NCBI RefSeq assembly: GCF_002008165.1 | Contig: NZ_MRDM01000010.1 | Location: 1-58,539, forward strand | From: Rhizobium laguerreae | GTDB taxonomy: Bacteria; Pseudomonadota; Alphaproteobacteria; Rhizobiales; Rhizobiaceae | Direction of reading: 5' to 3' | DNA length: 58,539 bases | Shown: positions 1-8,818 of the stretch, in pieces | Layout of the letters: every line of letters starts with the position of its first letter | How positions within the stretch are numbered: the stretch's first letter is position 1 | Program-made: the position numbers and the translations under genes | Notes under the pieces: generated by a model | What the model was told of the DNA's origin: nothing | The model's database searches: none | Seen by the model: only the letters and a program-made list of their open reading frames with translations

Positions 1-215
1 TCTCATTGACTATGCTCATCTCCCGGCGACCGCAAAAGCGGTCGTCCGGATCGATGAAGTGAGTAGTGAATAGGCAGTAGTGAGTGGTGAAAACTCTCGC
101 ATCTGCCCTCACAAGCCTCAAAAGACGTGTTCAAAAACAAACCACTACCGACTAGTCACTAATCACTAGTCACTCAGTGAACCAGCTTCTCAAAACAACA
201 AAGTTGCGCTTTGCC
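1..215 (+). other. 23S-5S internal transcribed spacer with processing stems
   Basis: The stretch ahead of the 5S gene carries no reading frame. A hairpin with a perfect 7-bp core (27-33 with 38-44, AAAA loop) is followed by two long imperfectly complementary arms at about 58-92 and 141-178, both built from AGTGA/TCACT-type units. Such arms fit an RNase III processing stalk between 23S and 5S rRNA. The mature 23S 3' end probably lies at or just outside the left edge; I could not place it. Confidence 0.6.
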
Positions 216-333
216 GACCTGGTGGTTATGGCGGGGTGGCTGCACCCGTTCCCTTTCCGAACACGGCCGTGAAACGCCCCTGCGCCCATGGTACTTCGTC
301 TTAAGACGCGGGAGAGTAGGTCGCTGCCAGGTC
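216..333 (+). rRNA. rrf: 5S ribosomal RNA
   Basis: The sequence opens with GACCTGGTGG and closes with GCTGCCAGGTC, so the ends pair as helix I of 5S rRNA. Between them are the expected landmarks: the CCCGTTCCCTTTCCGAACACGG segment (loop B/helix III region) and a GGGAGAGTAGGTCGCTGCCAGG 3' domain. The length of about 118 nt is normal. It is the last rRNA of an rrn operon whose 16S and 23S genes lie to the left of the window. The end positions may be off by one or two bases. Confidence 0.95.
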
Positions 334-392
334 TGCAAAACGCAACTGATGTAAAACAATCTTCTCATCACAAACTCTACGGCCCATGCCGA

Positions 393-426
393 ACAAAAGG
401 GCCGCTCACAAAGCGGCCTTTTGTGT
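393..426 (+). terminator. Hairpin terminator between 5S rRNA and tRNA-fMet
   Basis: An inverted repeat in which ACAAAAGG-GCCGCT pairs with AGCGGCCTTTTGT, so the A-tract of one arm pairs with the T-tract of the other. One extra G bulges in the left arm. It lies 60 nt past the 5S gene and 120 nt before the tRNA. It could end most rRNA transcription, leaving the tRNA to read-through, or act as a processing hairpin. Confidence 0.7.
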
Positions 427-546
427 TAGAATGCATCGGTAGGAAAACACGAGACAAATTGCAAAAGCAATTTGCTCGGGCAGTATGCGTAAACCGCCAA
501 AGGCGTTTACTCAGACGCGACAAATCCCTTCGGGATTTGCGCTAGG

Positions 547-623
<77 letters not shown>

Positions 624-664
624 GATACACACTTGAATATTTTGCCATTCAAGTCGCTTAACAG

Positions 665-698
665 AAAGCTCCTCCGCGTAAGCGTCGAGGAGCTTTTT
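665..698 (+). terminator. Rho-independent terminator after tRNA-fMet
   Basis: A 10-bp stem (AAAGCTCCTC, 665-674, with GAGGAGCTTT, 687-696), a 12-nt loop and a run of T directly after. It lies 41 nt past the CCA of tRNA-fMet and is well placed to end the rrn operon transcript. Confidence 0.85.
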
Positions 699-1030
699 GC
701 GTTTCTGCTGGGTGTCCAGCTCCCCGGACGCCAGCTGGCCTGCCACGGAACTTTCATCCGGCAGCGATGAGAGCCTCGGCGGCTTTTGATACGCAAATGG
801 CGCGGTGCAACCGGCGGAAACGCGAAGCTTTCATCTTGCACAGCGAGCCACTCGTCTCAAAACGTCCTGAGCCTGGACACATCATAGCCAGCGACGACAT
901 AACTGCGTCGGCATTGTATGAGGTGCGTCGCCGTTGTACCATATAGTCTGACAAGCGCGCAGTGTTCATTGTATAGCCGGAGCCAAAGTCCGGTCGTGCG
1001 CTTCAACCCGATGAATAAGTAGCCGGGATC
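699..1030. other. Non-coding gap between rrn operon and nuoH
   Basis: About 330 bases with no convincing reading frame: short open frames are present on the minus strand but have no plausible start signal or recognisable product. The promoter for nuoH-nuoI-CBS should be here, but I see no clear -35/-10 pair. Confidence 0.5.
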
Positions 1031-2032
1031 ATGGAACTTATCGTCGCCCTTGGCCTGATCGTCTTGAAGGTCGCGTTCCTGATTGCGATCCTGCTGTTGC
1101 TACCCTTGCCGCTAACCTGGCTGGAACGCAAGATCGCCGGGCACATGCAGCAGCGGATGGGGCCGATGCGCGTGGGATGGCACGGGCTGTTGCAGCCGGT
1201 GGCGGACGGAATCAAGCTCCTGACCAAAGAGGATCACATCCCGGCCGAGGCCGACCGGTTCCTGTTCAAACTGGCGCCAATCCTGGCGCTCGCCCCGCCC
1301 TTTGTGGTGTTCGTCGCGATCCCCTTCGGCGAAACTATCTCGGTCCTCGGCCACGAGATCACGCTCTACGTCTCCAACATGAATGTGGCGCTCCTTTTTG
1401 TTTTCTCGGTGATCGGGATCGAGGTTTATGGCGTGATCTTCGGCGGCTGGGCCTCCAACAGCAAATACGCTGTTCTGGGCAGCCTCAGGACCTGCGCGCA
1501 GATGATCAGCTACGAGATCCCGATGGGGTTCGCGGTCATCGGCGTGGTCATGCTGGCGCAATCCATGAGCCTGCTCGAGATCGTGCGGGCGCAGGCCGAT
1601 GTCTGGAACATCGTCTACCAGCCGGTCGGATTCTTCGTGTTCTTCGTCGCCGGGCTCGCCGAAGCGCAGCGCATACCCTTCGACCTGGCGGAGGCGGAGG
1701 GTGATCTGGGGGCCGGGTTCCATACCGAATACAGCGGTATCCGCTTTGCCTTCTTCATGGTCAGCGAATATGCCATCGTATTGCTTGTGTCGGTCCTGGT
1801 GGTGATCCTGTTCTTCGGCGGTTGGAACGGAGTTCTGATTCCCTTGCCACCGCTCCTGTGGTTTGTGCTCAAGATCGCGTTCTTCGTCTACGTGTTTATC
1901 TGGTTCCGCTTCACTTTCCCCCGCTACCGCTACGACCAACTGATGGCGATCGGATGGAAAGTCTTGCTTCCTCTTTCAATGGCGAACATAATTATAACCG
2001 GTGTACTTTTAGGAGCCGTAGCGGCTCCGTAG
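1031..2032 (+). CDS. nuoH: NADH-quinone oxidoreductase subunit H
   Basis: A 333-residue polytopic membrane protein that matches NuoH/ND1 in length and sequence. The N-terminal LTWLERKIAGHMQQRMGP segment is the family signature at the quinone-site side, followed by GLLQPVADGIKLLTKED and the acidic loop PFDLAEAEGDLGAGFHTEYSG that forms part of the quinone channel. NuoH links the peripheral arm (NuoB/D/I) to the proton-pumping membrane arm. The gene starts a short + strand unit with nuoI (10-bp gap) and a CBS gene, separate from the other nuo genes, which lie on the opposite strand. Confidence 0.96.
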   Translation: MELIVALGLIVLKVAFLIAILLLLPLPLTWLERKIAGHMQQRMGPMRVGWHGLLQPVADGIKLLTKEDHIPAEADRFLFKLAPILALAPPFVVFVAIPFGETISVLGHEITLYVSNMNVALLFVFSVIGIEVYGVIFGGWASNSKYAVLGSLRTCAQMISYEIPMGFAVIGVVMLAQSMSLLEIVRAQADVWNIVYQPVGFFVFFVAGLAEAQRIPFDLAEAEGDLGAGFHTEYSGIRFAFFMVSEYAIVLLVSVLVVILFFGGWNGVLIPLPPLLWFVLKIAFFVYVFIWFRFTFPRYRYDQLMAIGWKVLLPLSMANIIITGVLLGAVAAP

Positions 2033-2042
2033 CGAGGCGGCG

Positions 2043-2609
2043 ATGTCGCGCGCGCAGGACAGAGTTGGAACATGGATTGGTTGGGCGTTCTTTGCCGATC
2101 TGGCGAGCGCCTTGGCTCTGACCTTCGGCTACATGTTCTCCAGATCCGTGACCATGCAGTATCCGGACAAGGAAAAGTGGCTACCCTACTCCCGCTATCG
2201 CGGGCATCACTTCCTGACGCGTGATGAAGAGGGCGAGATCAAGTGCGTGGCCTGCGAACTCTGCGCGCGGATCTGTCCCTGCGACTGTATCGAAGTCGTC
2301 CCCTACGAGGACGAGAAGGGCAAGCGGCACCCGGCCAAATTCGAGATCGACACGGCCCGCTGCCTGTTCTGCGGGCTGTGCGAGGACGCCTGCCCGGCGG
2401 ACGCGATCGCGCTTGGCCAACAATACGAATTCTCGAGTTTTTCCTCAGCTGACCTGGTGATCGGGTGCGATGATCTGCTCGCCAAGCCGGGTAAGGCGGC
2501 AACCGGCGGCGGCGTGGTTGCCGCGCGCCTGAATACGAAGAAGGACGTACTTGTCGAGACGAAAGAGACGCAGGGCTACAACTGGTGGCGGAATATCCGG
2601 CGAACATGA
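2043..2609 (+). CDS. nuoI: NADH-quinone oxidoreductase subunit I (2x[4Fe-4S])
   Basis: A 188-residue ferredoxin-type subunit. Two complete CxxCxxCxxxC(P) motifs are visible: CVACELCARICP and CLFCGLCEDACP, which bind clusters N6a and N6b and pass electrons from NuoG towards NuoB. The start is preceded by GAGGCGG six bases upstream. The N-terminus has a hydrophobic stretch (WIGWAFFADLASALALTFGY) that packs against the membrane. The C-terminal tail after the second cluster ends in a basic KETQGYNWWRNIRRT segment. It follows nuoH closely and is probably co-transcribed. Confidence 0.95.
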   Translation: MSRAQDRVGTWIGWAFFADLASALALTFGYMFSRSVTMQYPDKEKWLPYSRYRGHHFLTRDEEGEIKCVACELCARICPCDCIEVVPYEDEKGKRHPAKFEIDTARCLFCGLCEDACPADAIALGQQYEFSSFSSADLVIGCDDLLAKPGKAATGGGVVAARLNTKKDVLVETKETQGYNWWRNIRRT

Positions 2610-2653
2610 AAGCGCGCCAGCTGTCAAACCGAAGCGCTCGGAAGGAGGCTTAG

Positions 2654-3094
2654 ATGTTTGTCGGTGAAATCATGAAAAACAAGGGTGTCGGTGTCATCGC
2701 AGTTGCTCCCGATCAAACGATGGTGGAGGTACTGCGGCTGTTTCGAGACAACAATATCGGCTTCGTCGTCGTCAGCCGATCGAACGGCAAATACCTCGGT
2801 ACGCTGTCTGAGCGGGACTGCTGCAATGCGGTGGCGGAATACGGGGCCGAGGCGGCGGCAAAGCGGGCCGCGGACATCATGAACCGCAATGTGGCGACGT
2901 GTTCGACACAGGATTTGCTGCCCGTCGCGATGGGGATCATGACCCAGCGGCGTACGCGCCATGTGCTGGTCACGGATGGAGGCGACGTTGTCGGCGTGGT
3001 CAGCATCGGCGACGTGGTTAAACACAGGCTCGACGAAGCGCAGCGTACAGAGCAGGATCTGCAGGATTACATATGCGGGACCAGGTATCACTGA
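2654..3094 (+). CDS. Two-CBS-domain protein inside the nuo cluster
   Basis: A 146-residue soluble protein made almost entirely of two CBS domains (about residues 6-65 and 74-130). Each has the usual pattern of 'ImxxxVxxV', a helix, and a G-x-(L/V)-x-G-x-(L/V)-S-x-x-D end (YLGTLSERD, VVGVVSIGD). CBS pairs normally bind adenosine nucleotides and act as energy sensors. The start has a strong GGAGG six bases upstream. The gene follows nuoI by 44 bp on the same strand and converges on nuoG. A role in sensing AMP/ATP or NAD(H) for this complex I is inference from position only. Confidence 0.9.
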   Translation: MFVGEIMKNKGVGVIAVAPDQTMVEVLRLFRDNNIGFVVVSRSNGKYLGTLSERDCCNAVAEYGAEAAAKRAADIMNRNVATCSTQDLLPVAMGIMTQRRTRHVLVTDGGDVVGVVSIGDVVKHRLDEAQRTEQDLQDYICGTRYH

Positions 3095-3169
3095 CGTCGC
3101 CAACTCGATGTGAAGACGCCGGGCCGGGCAGCTTGCTGCGGAGCCTTGCGGTGCCCCGACCCCAAATCT

Positions 3170-5749
3170 TCAGATCCCACGCCAGATCCGGCTTGGGCGG
3201 TCGACCTCAAGAGTGGCATGCGCCTTCTGGACTTCCACCGCGCACGGATATTCGCCCCGCCGCAGCAGGCTGTTGAGACGCAAGGCTCTATAGTTTTCCG
3301 GAACGAAGACGAGGCCCTTTGGAAACCGCCTGTCGACCTTGAGCTGCGCCGTCAGTTCACCTCGGCCGGAACGCACGATTACCAGATCGCCATCCGAAAG
3401 GCCAAGCTCCGCGGTATCCTGCGCGCTCATCGCGACATAGGGATCGTTGGCGACTGTGTTCAGGATGTCCGACCGTTCGGAAAGATATCCGTTGTGGAAC
3501 AGGCAGTCGCCAGTGATCAGCATGAGCCGGTCGGCTGCTGTTGGAACGGGCGGCGGCGCAAGGGACAGGCCAGCCGGTAATGTTGGCACCGCCTTGGTGA
3601 ATGCGCCGTCGACGCCAAGCCCGTCCTGCGTCAACCCCTGATAGGCCGGAACCAGCCGGGCAATCTCGTCGAAAATTTCAGCTTGCGTCGATGGCCGCAG
3701 CGCCTGGTTGCGTAGCGCCGCGACGAAGTCGACAATCGCCAGATTGCTTCGCGCCTCGAAAACGGGCTCACGGAATTTGCGAACATTCTGGATCCGGCCC
3801 TCGTTGTTGGTGAACGTTCCGGATTCCTCGCCGTAGCCCGACGCGGGCAAGACGACCTCGGCCATGGCCGCCGTATCCGTGAGGAACGCGTCCTGCACGA
3901 TCAGGAGATCGGCGGCGCCAAGCGCCCGCGTCACAAAGTCCCGGTCGGGATAGGCGACCAGGGGGTCGGTTCCGACGATGTAGAGCGCGCCCATCCGCCC
4001 ACCGACGCAGAGCTCCAGCATGGCGTCGAGATCCGCGCCGGATTCAGATGGGATTTCGGCGCTCCAGTTTCGTGCAAGAGTTGCGCGCCCCGCGTCATCG
4101 GCGACCGCCCGCAGCCCCGGCAGAGCCGCCGGCAGGACCCCCATGTCCCAGGCGCCCATCTGGTTGGCACGGTCGAAGAGAAACTGCATCGCCGGGCCCT
4201 TGCCTAGCAGGCGGAGAACGTGCAGCAGGTTGTTGAGCTGCTGCAGCGTCGCACGCGCTTCGGGTGATCTCAGGAGGTCGACGCTGACAAGCACGGTGAC
4301 GCTGCGGCCTTCCGTGAGCGCGGCGGCCAGGCGATCCGGCCCGTCACTGCCGGCGCCCGCCGCTGGCCTGCCGATTGCCGCATCGATGTCCGCAACAGCG
4401 CCGCCCGGCAAGGCCTGACCAGCGGCCGCCACGAGACCGGCCACCACCGCCGCAAGGCTCGCCGCTTCTCCGCCCGGAGGCACACGAACCACCACCCTGG
4501 CATCGGCGTCCAGACGCGATGGCCGCGCCGATAGCATGAGCAATCCGGTCTGCCGCCGCCGCGCGCTGTCCCGCAGCAGGTATTCGGTGACCGGGTTCTC
4601 CTCGGTTATATTGCCTCCGACGACGAGCACGCAGTCGTTGCCGATTAGGTCGTCCAGCGGCGTGCGGCTGTAGAAAGTTCCCAATAGCGGGCCGAGCGTA
4701 TCGAAGGGCGCGGCCCAGCGTGACGAACAATCAATGTTGTTGGTCCGAAATACTGTTCGCATCAGCTTCTGGAACTGATAAAGTACTTCGTTGGGCAGGC
4801 GAGGTGAGGCCAGCCCGCCGGCATCCTTGCTCTCGACGGCCAACAGTCGCCGGCGCAGATAGTCCCCCGCTTCGTCCCAGGAAACCGGAACCAGGGCGCC
4901 ATCGTGACGGATCATTGGCTGCTTGATCCGGTCCCGGCTTGCAACGAAATCGAGGCCGAAGCGTCCTCGCACGCAGAGCGTTTCGTGGTTGACACCTTCG
5001 TCCCACTTCGAGCGCACCCGCATGAACTCGCCCTTGCGCGTGCCCACCGTCAGCTGGCAACCGGTGCCACAATGCGGGCAGACCGTGTCGGTCTCTATGA
5101 GATCCCAGGGGCGCGCCTTGTAGCGATAGGGGAAGCTCATCAGCGCGCCGACCGGGCAGACCTCGACGCAATTGCCGCACTGGTCGCAACTTGCCAGACT
5201 GCCCTCGAAGCCGGTGACGGCGGTATCCATGCCTTTTTCGACGGTGCCCAGCGCCACCGCGCCGACGACCTCCTCACACATCCGGACGCAGCGCTGGCAC
5301 TGGATGCAGCGGTTGACGTTCATGATGATGACCGGGCTCAGACGAATGTCCTCGGAGTGGAACACACGTTTGTCATCGCGGAATTGGCTCTCGCGAGGCC
5401 CGTAAGCCATCACCTGGTTCTGAAGCTCGCATTCGCCGCCCTTGTCACAGATCGGGCAGTCGAGGGGGTGGTTGGCGAGCAGCATGTCGAGCATGGAAGA
5501 GCGCGTTTCCTCGATCAGAGGCGTGTTCGTCCGCACCACCATACCGTCGGTGACCGCGGTGGCGCAGGACGGCTGCAGCCGCCGCAGCCCCTGGATCTCC
5601 ACCAGACACATGCGGCATGAGGCCAGCGCCGGCAGCCGTTTCATATAGCAGAAGGTCGGGATGTCGACGCCCAAACGCTCGGCGGCCTGCAGCACTGTCG
5701 AGCCAGCTTCCACTTCCAGAGTTTGTTCATTGACCACAATGCTAACCAT
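3170..5749 (-). CDS. nuoG: NADH-quinone oxidoreductase subunit G (Fe-S/molybdopterin-like)
   Basis: An 859-residue protein. The N-terminal ferredoxin domain has the [2Fe-2S] ligands C34, C45, C48 and C62. A His/Cys motif follows (H94, C98, C101, C107), then a two-cluster region (CIQCQRCVRMC near 148 and CDQCGNCVEVCP near 188). C224PHCGTGC begins the extra FDH-like cluster. The rest is a molybdopterin-oxidoreductase fold ending in a dinucleotide-binding-like domain. GAGGAAGT precedes the chosen ATG, so the 16 codons upstream that are also open are not used. It is the last gene of the minus-strand run, 32 bp after nuoF, and converges with the CBS gene. Confidence 0.95.
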   Translation of the reverse strand: MVSIVVNEQTLEVEAGSTVLQAAERLGVDIPTFCYMKRLPALASCRMCLVEIQGLRRLQPSCATAVTDGMVVRTNTPLIEETRSSMLDMLLANHPLDCPICDKGGECELQNQVMAYGPRESQFRDDKRVFHSEDIRLSPVIIMNVNRCIQCQRCVRMCEEVVGAVALGTVEKGMDTAVTGFEGSLASCDQCGNCVEVCPVGALMSFPYRYKARPWDLIETDTVCPHCGTGCQLTVGTRKGEFMRVRSKWDEGVNHETLCVRGRFGLDFVASRDRIKQPMIRHDGALVPVSWDEAGDYLRRRLLAVESKDAGGLASPRLPNEVLYQFQKLMRTVFRTNNIDCSSRWAAPFDTLGPLLGTFYSRTPLDDLIGNDCVLVVGGNITEENPVTEYLLRDSARRRQTGLLMLSARPSRLDADARVVVRVPPGGEAASLAAVVAGLVAAAGQALPGGAVADIDAAIGRPAAGAGSDGPDRLAAALTEGRSVTVLVSVDLLRSPEARATLQQLNNLLHVLRLLGKGPAMQFLFDRANQMGAWDMGVLPAALPGLRAVADDAGRATLARNWSAEIPSESGADLDAMLELCVGGRMGALYIVGTDPLVAYPDRDFVTRALGAADLLIVQDAFLTDTAAMAEVVLPASGYGEESGTFTNNEGRIQNVRKFREPVFEARSNLAIVDFVAALRNQALRPSTQAEIFDEIARLVPAYQGLTQDGLGVDGAFTKAVPTLPAGLSLAPPPVPTAADRLMLITGDCLFHNGYLSERSDILNTVANDPYVAMSAQDTAELGLSDGDLVIVRSGRGELTAQLKVDRRFPKGLVFVPENYRALRLNSLLRRGEYPCAVEVQKAHATLEVDRPSRIWRGI

Positions 5750-5781
5750 ACTTCCTCGCAGTCCTATCCCGGCGCACGCCT

Positions 5782-7044
5782 TCAGTGAAACGGGCACCTC
5801 CGCTCCTCGATATGGGCGACGAATTCATCGCGGAAATGCGCGAGCGCCGCCCGCAATCCCATCGCTGCGCCGTCCCCCAAGGCACAAAACGTATTGCCGA
5901 AAATGCCCTTGCAGAGCATCTCCAGCTGCTCCAGATCGCCGGGTGCGCCATCCCCCGCCTCAATCCGGCGCAGGACCTTCACGACCCAGTTCAGTCCTTC
6001 CCGGCATGGCGTGCACTTGCCGCAGGACTCATGGTGGAAGAATTCGATGATCCGGGTGGCAACCTTGACCATGCAGGTGGTGTCGTCGATCACGATCACC
6101 CCGGCCGAACCGAGCATCGAGCCGGCAGCAGTCAGCGAGTCGAAATCCATCCCCACGTCCAGCCCGTGCTCCGGGATGACCGGCGCTGAGACCCCGCCCG
6201 GGATCACCGCCTTGATCTTGCGTCCCGGCAGCGGGCCGCCGGCGTGATCGACCAGTTCGCGCAGCGGTATGCCCATCGGCAACTCGTAGAGGCCGGGTTT
6301 GTGCACCTGCCCGCTGACGCAGTAGAGCTTCGGGCCGGGGCTCTTGTCCGGGCCGATGTCCCGAAACCAGTCCGGCCCCCGCACAACGATATGCGGCACG
6401 CAAGCGAGCGTCTCGACATTGTTGATGACTGTGGGGCTGGCGTAGAGCCCGGCCACGGCCGGAAAGGGCGGCTTCAATCGCGGCTGCGCCCGCTTGCCCT
6501 CGAGGGACTCGAGCATCGCGGTCTCCTCGCCACAGATATAGGCGCCGGCGCCGCAGTGGATGTGGACGGTGAAATTGAAATCCGAGCCTAGAATGCGCGA
6601 TCCCAGATAACCCTTTTCGTGTGCCTCGGCGATCGCCTCCTCAAGGCGACGGATCGCCGTCACATATTCTCCGCGGATGTAGACATAGGCGGTTTTGGCT
6701 CCAATCGCATAGGCGCTTACCGCCAGCCCCTCGATGAGTTGATGCGGATCGCGCTCCATGATGATCCGGTCCTTGAAGGTGCCTGGCTCGCCCTCATCGG
6801 CGTTGCAGCAAAGATATTTCGGCTTGTCGACCTGCTTCGGCACGAAACTCCATTTCATGCCGGTCGGGAATCCGGCGCCGCCTCGACCGCGCAGATTGGA
6901 CCGTTTGACAAGCTCGACGACCTCGTCAGGCGTGTATTCGCGCAGCACCTTGGCCAGCGCCTGGTAGCCTCCGCCGGCTTCGTAGGTTGACAGCAAATGA
7001 CTGTCCGGCACGTCGATGTTCTTGAGAAGAACCGGCTCGAACAT
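5782..7044 (-). CDS. nuoF: NADH-quinone oxidoreductase subunit F (NADH/FMN binding)
   Basis: A 420-residue subunit that takes hydride from NADH onto FMN. The glycine-rich NADH/FMN region RGRGGAGFPTGMKW and the CNADEGEPGTFKDR loop are present, as are GAGAYICGEETAML and the C-terminal [4Fe-4S] N3 motif SCGKCTPCREG. The start at MFEPVLLKNID is chosen because GGAGAG stands just upstream; a longer open frame of 34 codons upstream overlaps nuoE and looks unrelated. It forms the NADH dehydrogenase module with nuoE and nuoG next to it. Confidence 0.96.
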   Translation of the reverse strand: MFEPVLLKNIDVPDSHLLSTYEAGGGYQALAKVLREYTPDEVVELVKRSNLRGRGGAGFPTGMKWSFVPKQVDKPKYLCCNADEGEPGTFKDRIIMERDPHQLIEGLAVSAYAIGAKTAYVYIRGEYVTAIRRLEEAIAEAHEKGYLGSRILGSDFNFTVHIHCGAGAYICGEETAMLESLEGKRAQPRLKPPFPAVAGLYASPTVINNVETLACVPHIVVRGPDWFRDIGPDKSPGPKLYCVSGQVHKPGLYELPMGIPLRELVDHAGGPLPGRKIKAVIPGGVSAPVIPEHGLDVGMDFDSLTAAGSMLGSAGVIVIDDTTCMVKVATRIIEFFHHESCGKCTPCREGLNWVVKVLRRIEAGDGAPGDLEQLEMLCKGIFGNTFCALGDGAAMGLRAALAHFRDEFVAHIEERRCPFH

Positions 7045-7048
7045 GGCG

Positions 7049-7558
7049 CTACTCTCCGGGCGGTGTGGCGGCGAGATCGACACCTGTCGCTTGCCCCGCC
7101 TCAGTCCGCAACCTGTCAAGAAGCGCGTCGATACTCGCGACATCAAGGGCGCCGTGGTAATCGTCGCCGACCTGCATCACCGGAGCCATCTCGCAGGCAC
7201 CGAGGCACTCGACGGAGGAAAGCGTGAACAGCCCGTCCGGCGTGGTGTCGCCCTTGCTGATCGCCAGCGCCGTTTCCAGATGCTTCAGCAGGTCCTCGGC
7301 TCCGCACAGCATGCAGGAAACATTGTCGCAGAGTTGCAGGTGGAACATGCCCACCGGCTCGGTATGGAAGAGCGTATAAAAGGTCGCCAGCTCGTAGACC
7401 CAGATCCGTTCGACTCCGAGAGTGTCGGCGACTTCTTCCAGCACCTGACCAGGCAGATGGCCATGCTCCCTCTGCGCGATCAGAAGCGCGGGCATGATCG
7501 CAGAGCGCTGGTCGGGATACCGCGCCGCTGCCTCTTTTATCTTTTCGCGCATGGTCAT
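7049..7558 (-). CDS. nuoE: NADH-quinone oxidoreductase subunit E ([2Fe-2S])
   Basis: A 169-residue thioredoxin-like ferredoxin. Ligands of cluster N1a are visible as CDNVSCMLCG and, about 40 residues on, CLGACEMAP. The N-terminal helical part (IKEAAARYPDQRSAIMPALLIAQREHGHLPGQ) is typical. Of three in-frame starts (TTG at 7567, ATG at 7558, ATG at 7552), the ATG at 7558 has the better spaced GGGA ahead of it. The gene begins 16 bp after nuoD and ends 4 bp before nuoF. Confidence 0.95.
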   Translation of the reverse strand: MTMREKIKEAAARYPDQRSAIMPALLIAQREHGHLPGQVLEEVADTLGVERIWVYELATFYTLFHTEPVGMFHLQLCDNVSCMLCGAEDLLKHLETALAISKGDTTPDGLFTLSSVECLGACEMAPVMQVGDDYHGALDVASIDALLDRLRTEAGQATGVDLAATPPGE

Positions 7559-7574
7559 TGCATTCAAATCCCTG

Positions 7575-8789
7575 CTACTTGTCCACCTCCGCCATCACCG
7601 GGTCGAGACTGCCGAGCACGGCGATCATGTCGGCCAGATAGCGGGCGTTGGTCACCCCGAACAGTCCCTGAAGGTTGACGAACGAGGGTGCCCGCACCTT
7701 CATGCGGAATGGTTTTGGCGACCCGTCGCTGATGATGTAGAAGCCGAGCTCGCCCTTTGGCGCCTCGATCGCCGAATAGACCTCGCCCTTCGGCACCTTG
7801 AAGCCATAGGCCGACAGGTCGAAATGCTGGATCAGTGCTTCCATCGAGCAATGCACCTTCTCCTTGTCCACCGGGAAGGCGATTGTTGGCATGTCGATCT
7901 GGAACGGCCCTTCGGGCATCTGGTCGAGGCATTGCTCGATGATCCGGATGCTCTCGCGCATCTCCTCGACGCGGCATTGCCAGCGTGCATAGCAGTCGCC
8001 CTCGTCGCGGGTGATGACATTGAAGTCGAGCCGGTCGTAAATCTCATAGGGCTCGTCGCGGCGGATGTCCCAGTCGACGCCCGAGGCGCGCAGGTTCGGG
8101 CCGCTCAGTCCGAGATCGATGGCGTCCTCGGCGGAGATTACGCCGATCCCCTGCGTGCGCTTCAGGAATACCCGGTTGTTTTCGAGCAACCGCTCATAGT
8201 CGCGGATCCGGTTCGGGAAGATGTCGCAGAACTCCCTGATCTTGGGAAGGAAACCGTCAGGCAGATCCTCGCGCACTCCGCCGACCCTGCAGAAGGACGT
8301 GTGCATGCGCGCACCGCTGATCATTTCCAGGAGATCCATGATCATTTCACGCTCCCGCATGGCGTAAAGCAAGGCGGTCATGGCGCCGAGGTCCATCGGC
8401 AGCGCGCCGGTGATCAAGACATGGCCGGAGATCCGCGCCAGCTCGGCCATCATCACGCGGATATATTGTGCGCGAATCGGTGCTTCTATGCCGAGGAGTT
8501 TCTCCACCGCCAGCGCGAAGGCGAGGTTGTTCGACGGTGGACAGAGGTAGTCGAGCCGGTCGGTGAGCGGAAAAATCTGGGTGTAGGTGAAGCTCTCCGC
8601 CAGTTTTTCAGTGCCGCGATGGAGGTAGCCGATGTGTGGATCCACGCGCTTGACGTACTCACCGTCCAATTCGAGGACGAGCCGAAGAACCCCATGCGTG
8701 CTGGGGTGCTGGGGGCCGAGATTGAGAAGCACCTCCTTGGTGTCGAACGCTTCGCCTTGCGGGCTGATCAGTTCGGTGACTTCGGTCAT
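7575..8789 (-). CDS. nuoD: NADH-quinone oxidoreductase subunit D (49 kDa)
   Basis: A 404-residue subunit forming most of the quinone-reduction pocket. Family landmarks are LNLGPQHPSTHGVLR near residue 24, the DPHIGYLHRGTEK segment with the quinone-site His, and the C-terminal RAPSFVNLQGLFGVTNARYLADMIAVLGSLDPVMAEVDK (here shown in parts: RAPSFVNLQ, DMIAVLGSLDPVMAEVDK). Full family length. The start at MTEVTELISPQ is chosen over a 54-codon upstream extension that overlaps nuoC and has no homology-like sequence. Confidence 0.96.
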   Translation of the reverse strand: MTEVTELISPQGEAFDTKEVLLNLGPQHPSTHGVLRLVLELDGEYVKRVDPHIGYLHRGTEKLAESFTYTQIFPLTDRLDYLCPPSNNLAFALAVEKLLGIEAPIRAQYIRVMMAELARISGHVLITGALPMDLGAMTALLYAMREREMIMDLLEMISGARMHTSFCRVGGVREDLPDGFLPKIREFCDIFPNRIRDYERLLENNRVFLKRTQGIGVISAEDAIDLGLSGPNLRASGVDWDIRRDEPYEIYDRLDFNVITRDEGDCYARWQCRVEEMRESIRIIEQCLDQMPEGPFQIDMPTIAFPVDKEKVHCSMEALIQHFDLSAYGFKVPKGEVYSAIEAPKGELGFYIISDGSPKPFRMKVRAPSFVNLQGLFGVTNARYLADMIAVLGSLDPVMAEVDK

Positions 8790-8818
8790 TTTAAGTTTCC
8801 GGCGTGGAGCGGCCTCCC

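Noticed and set aside
1170..1190. A TGGCAC...TTGC word resembling a sigma54 -24/-12 promoter
   Set aside because: It lies inside nuoH coding sequence and the spacing between the GG and GC is one base too long.
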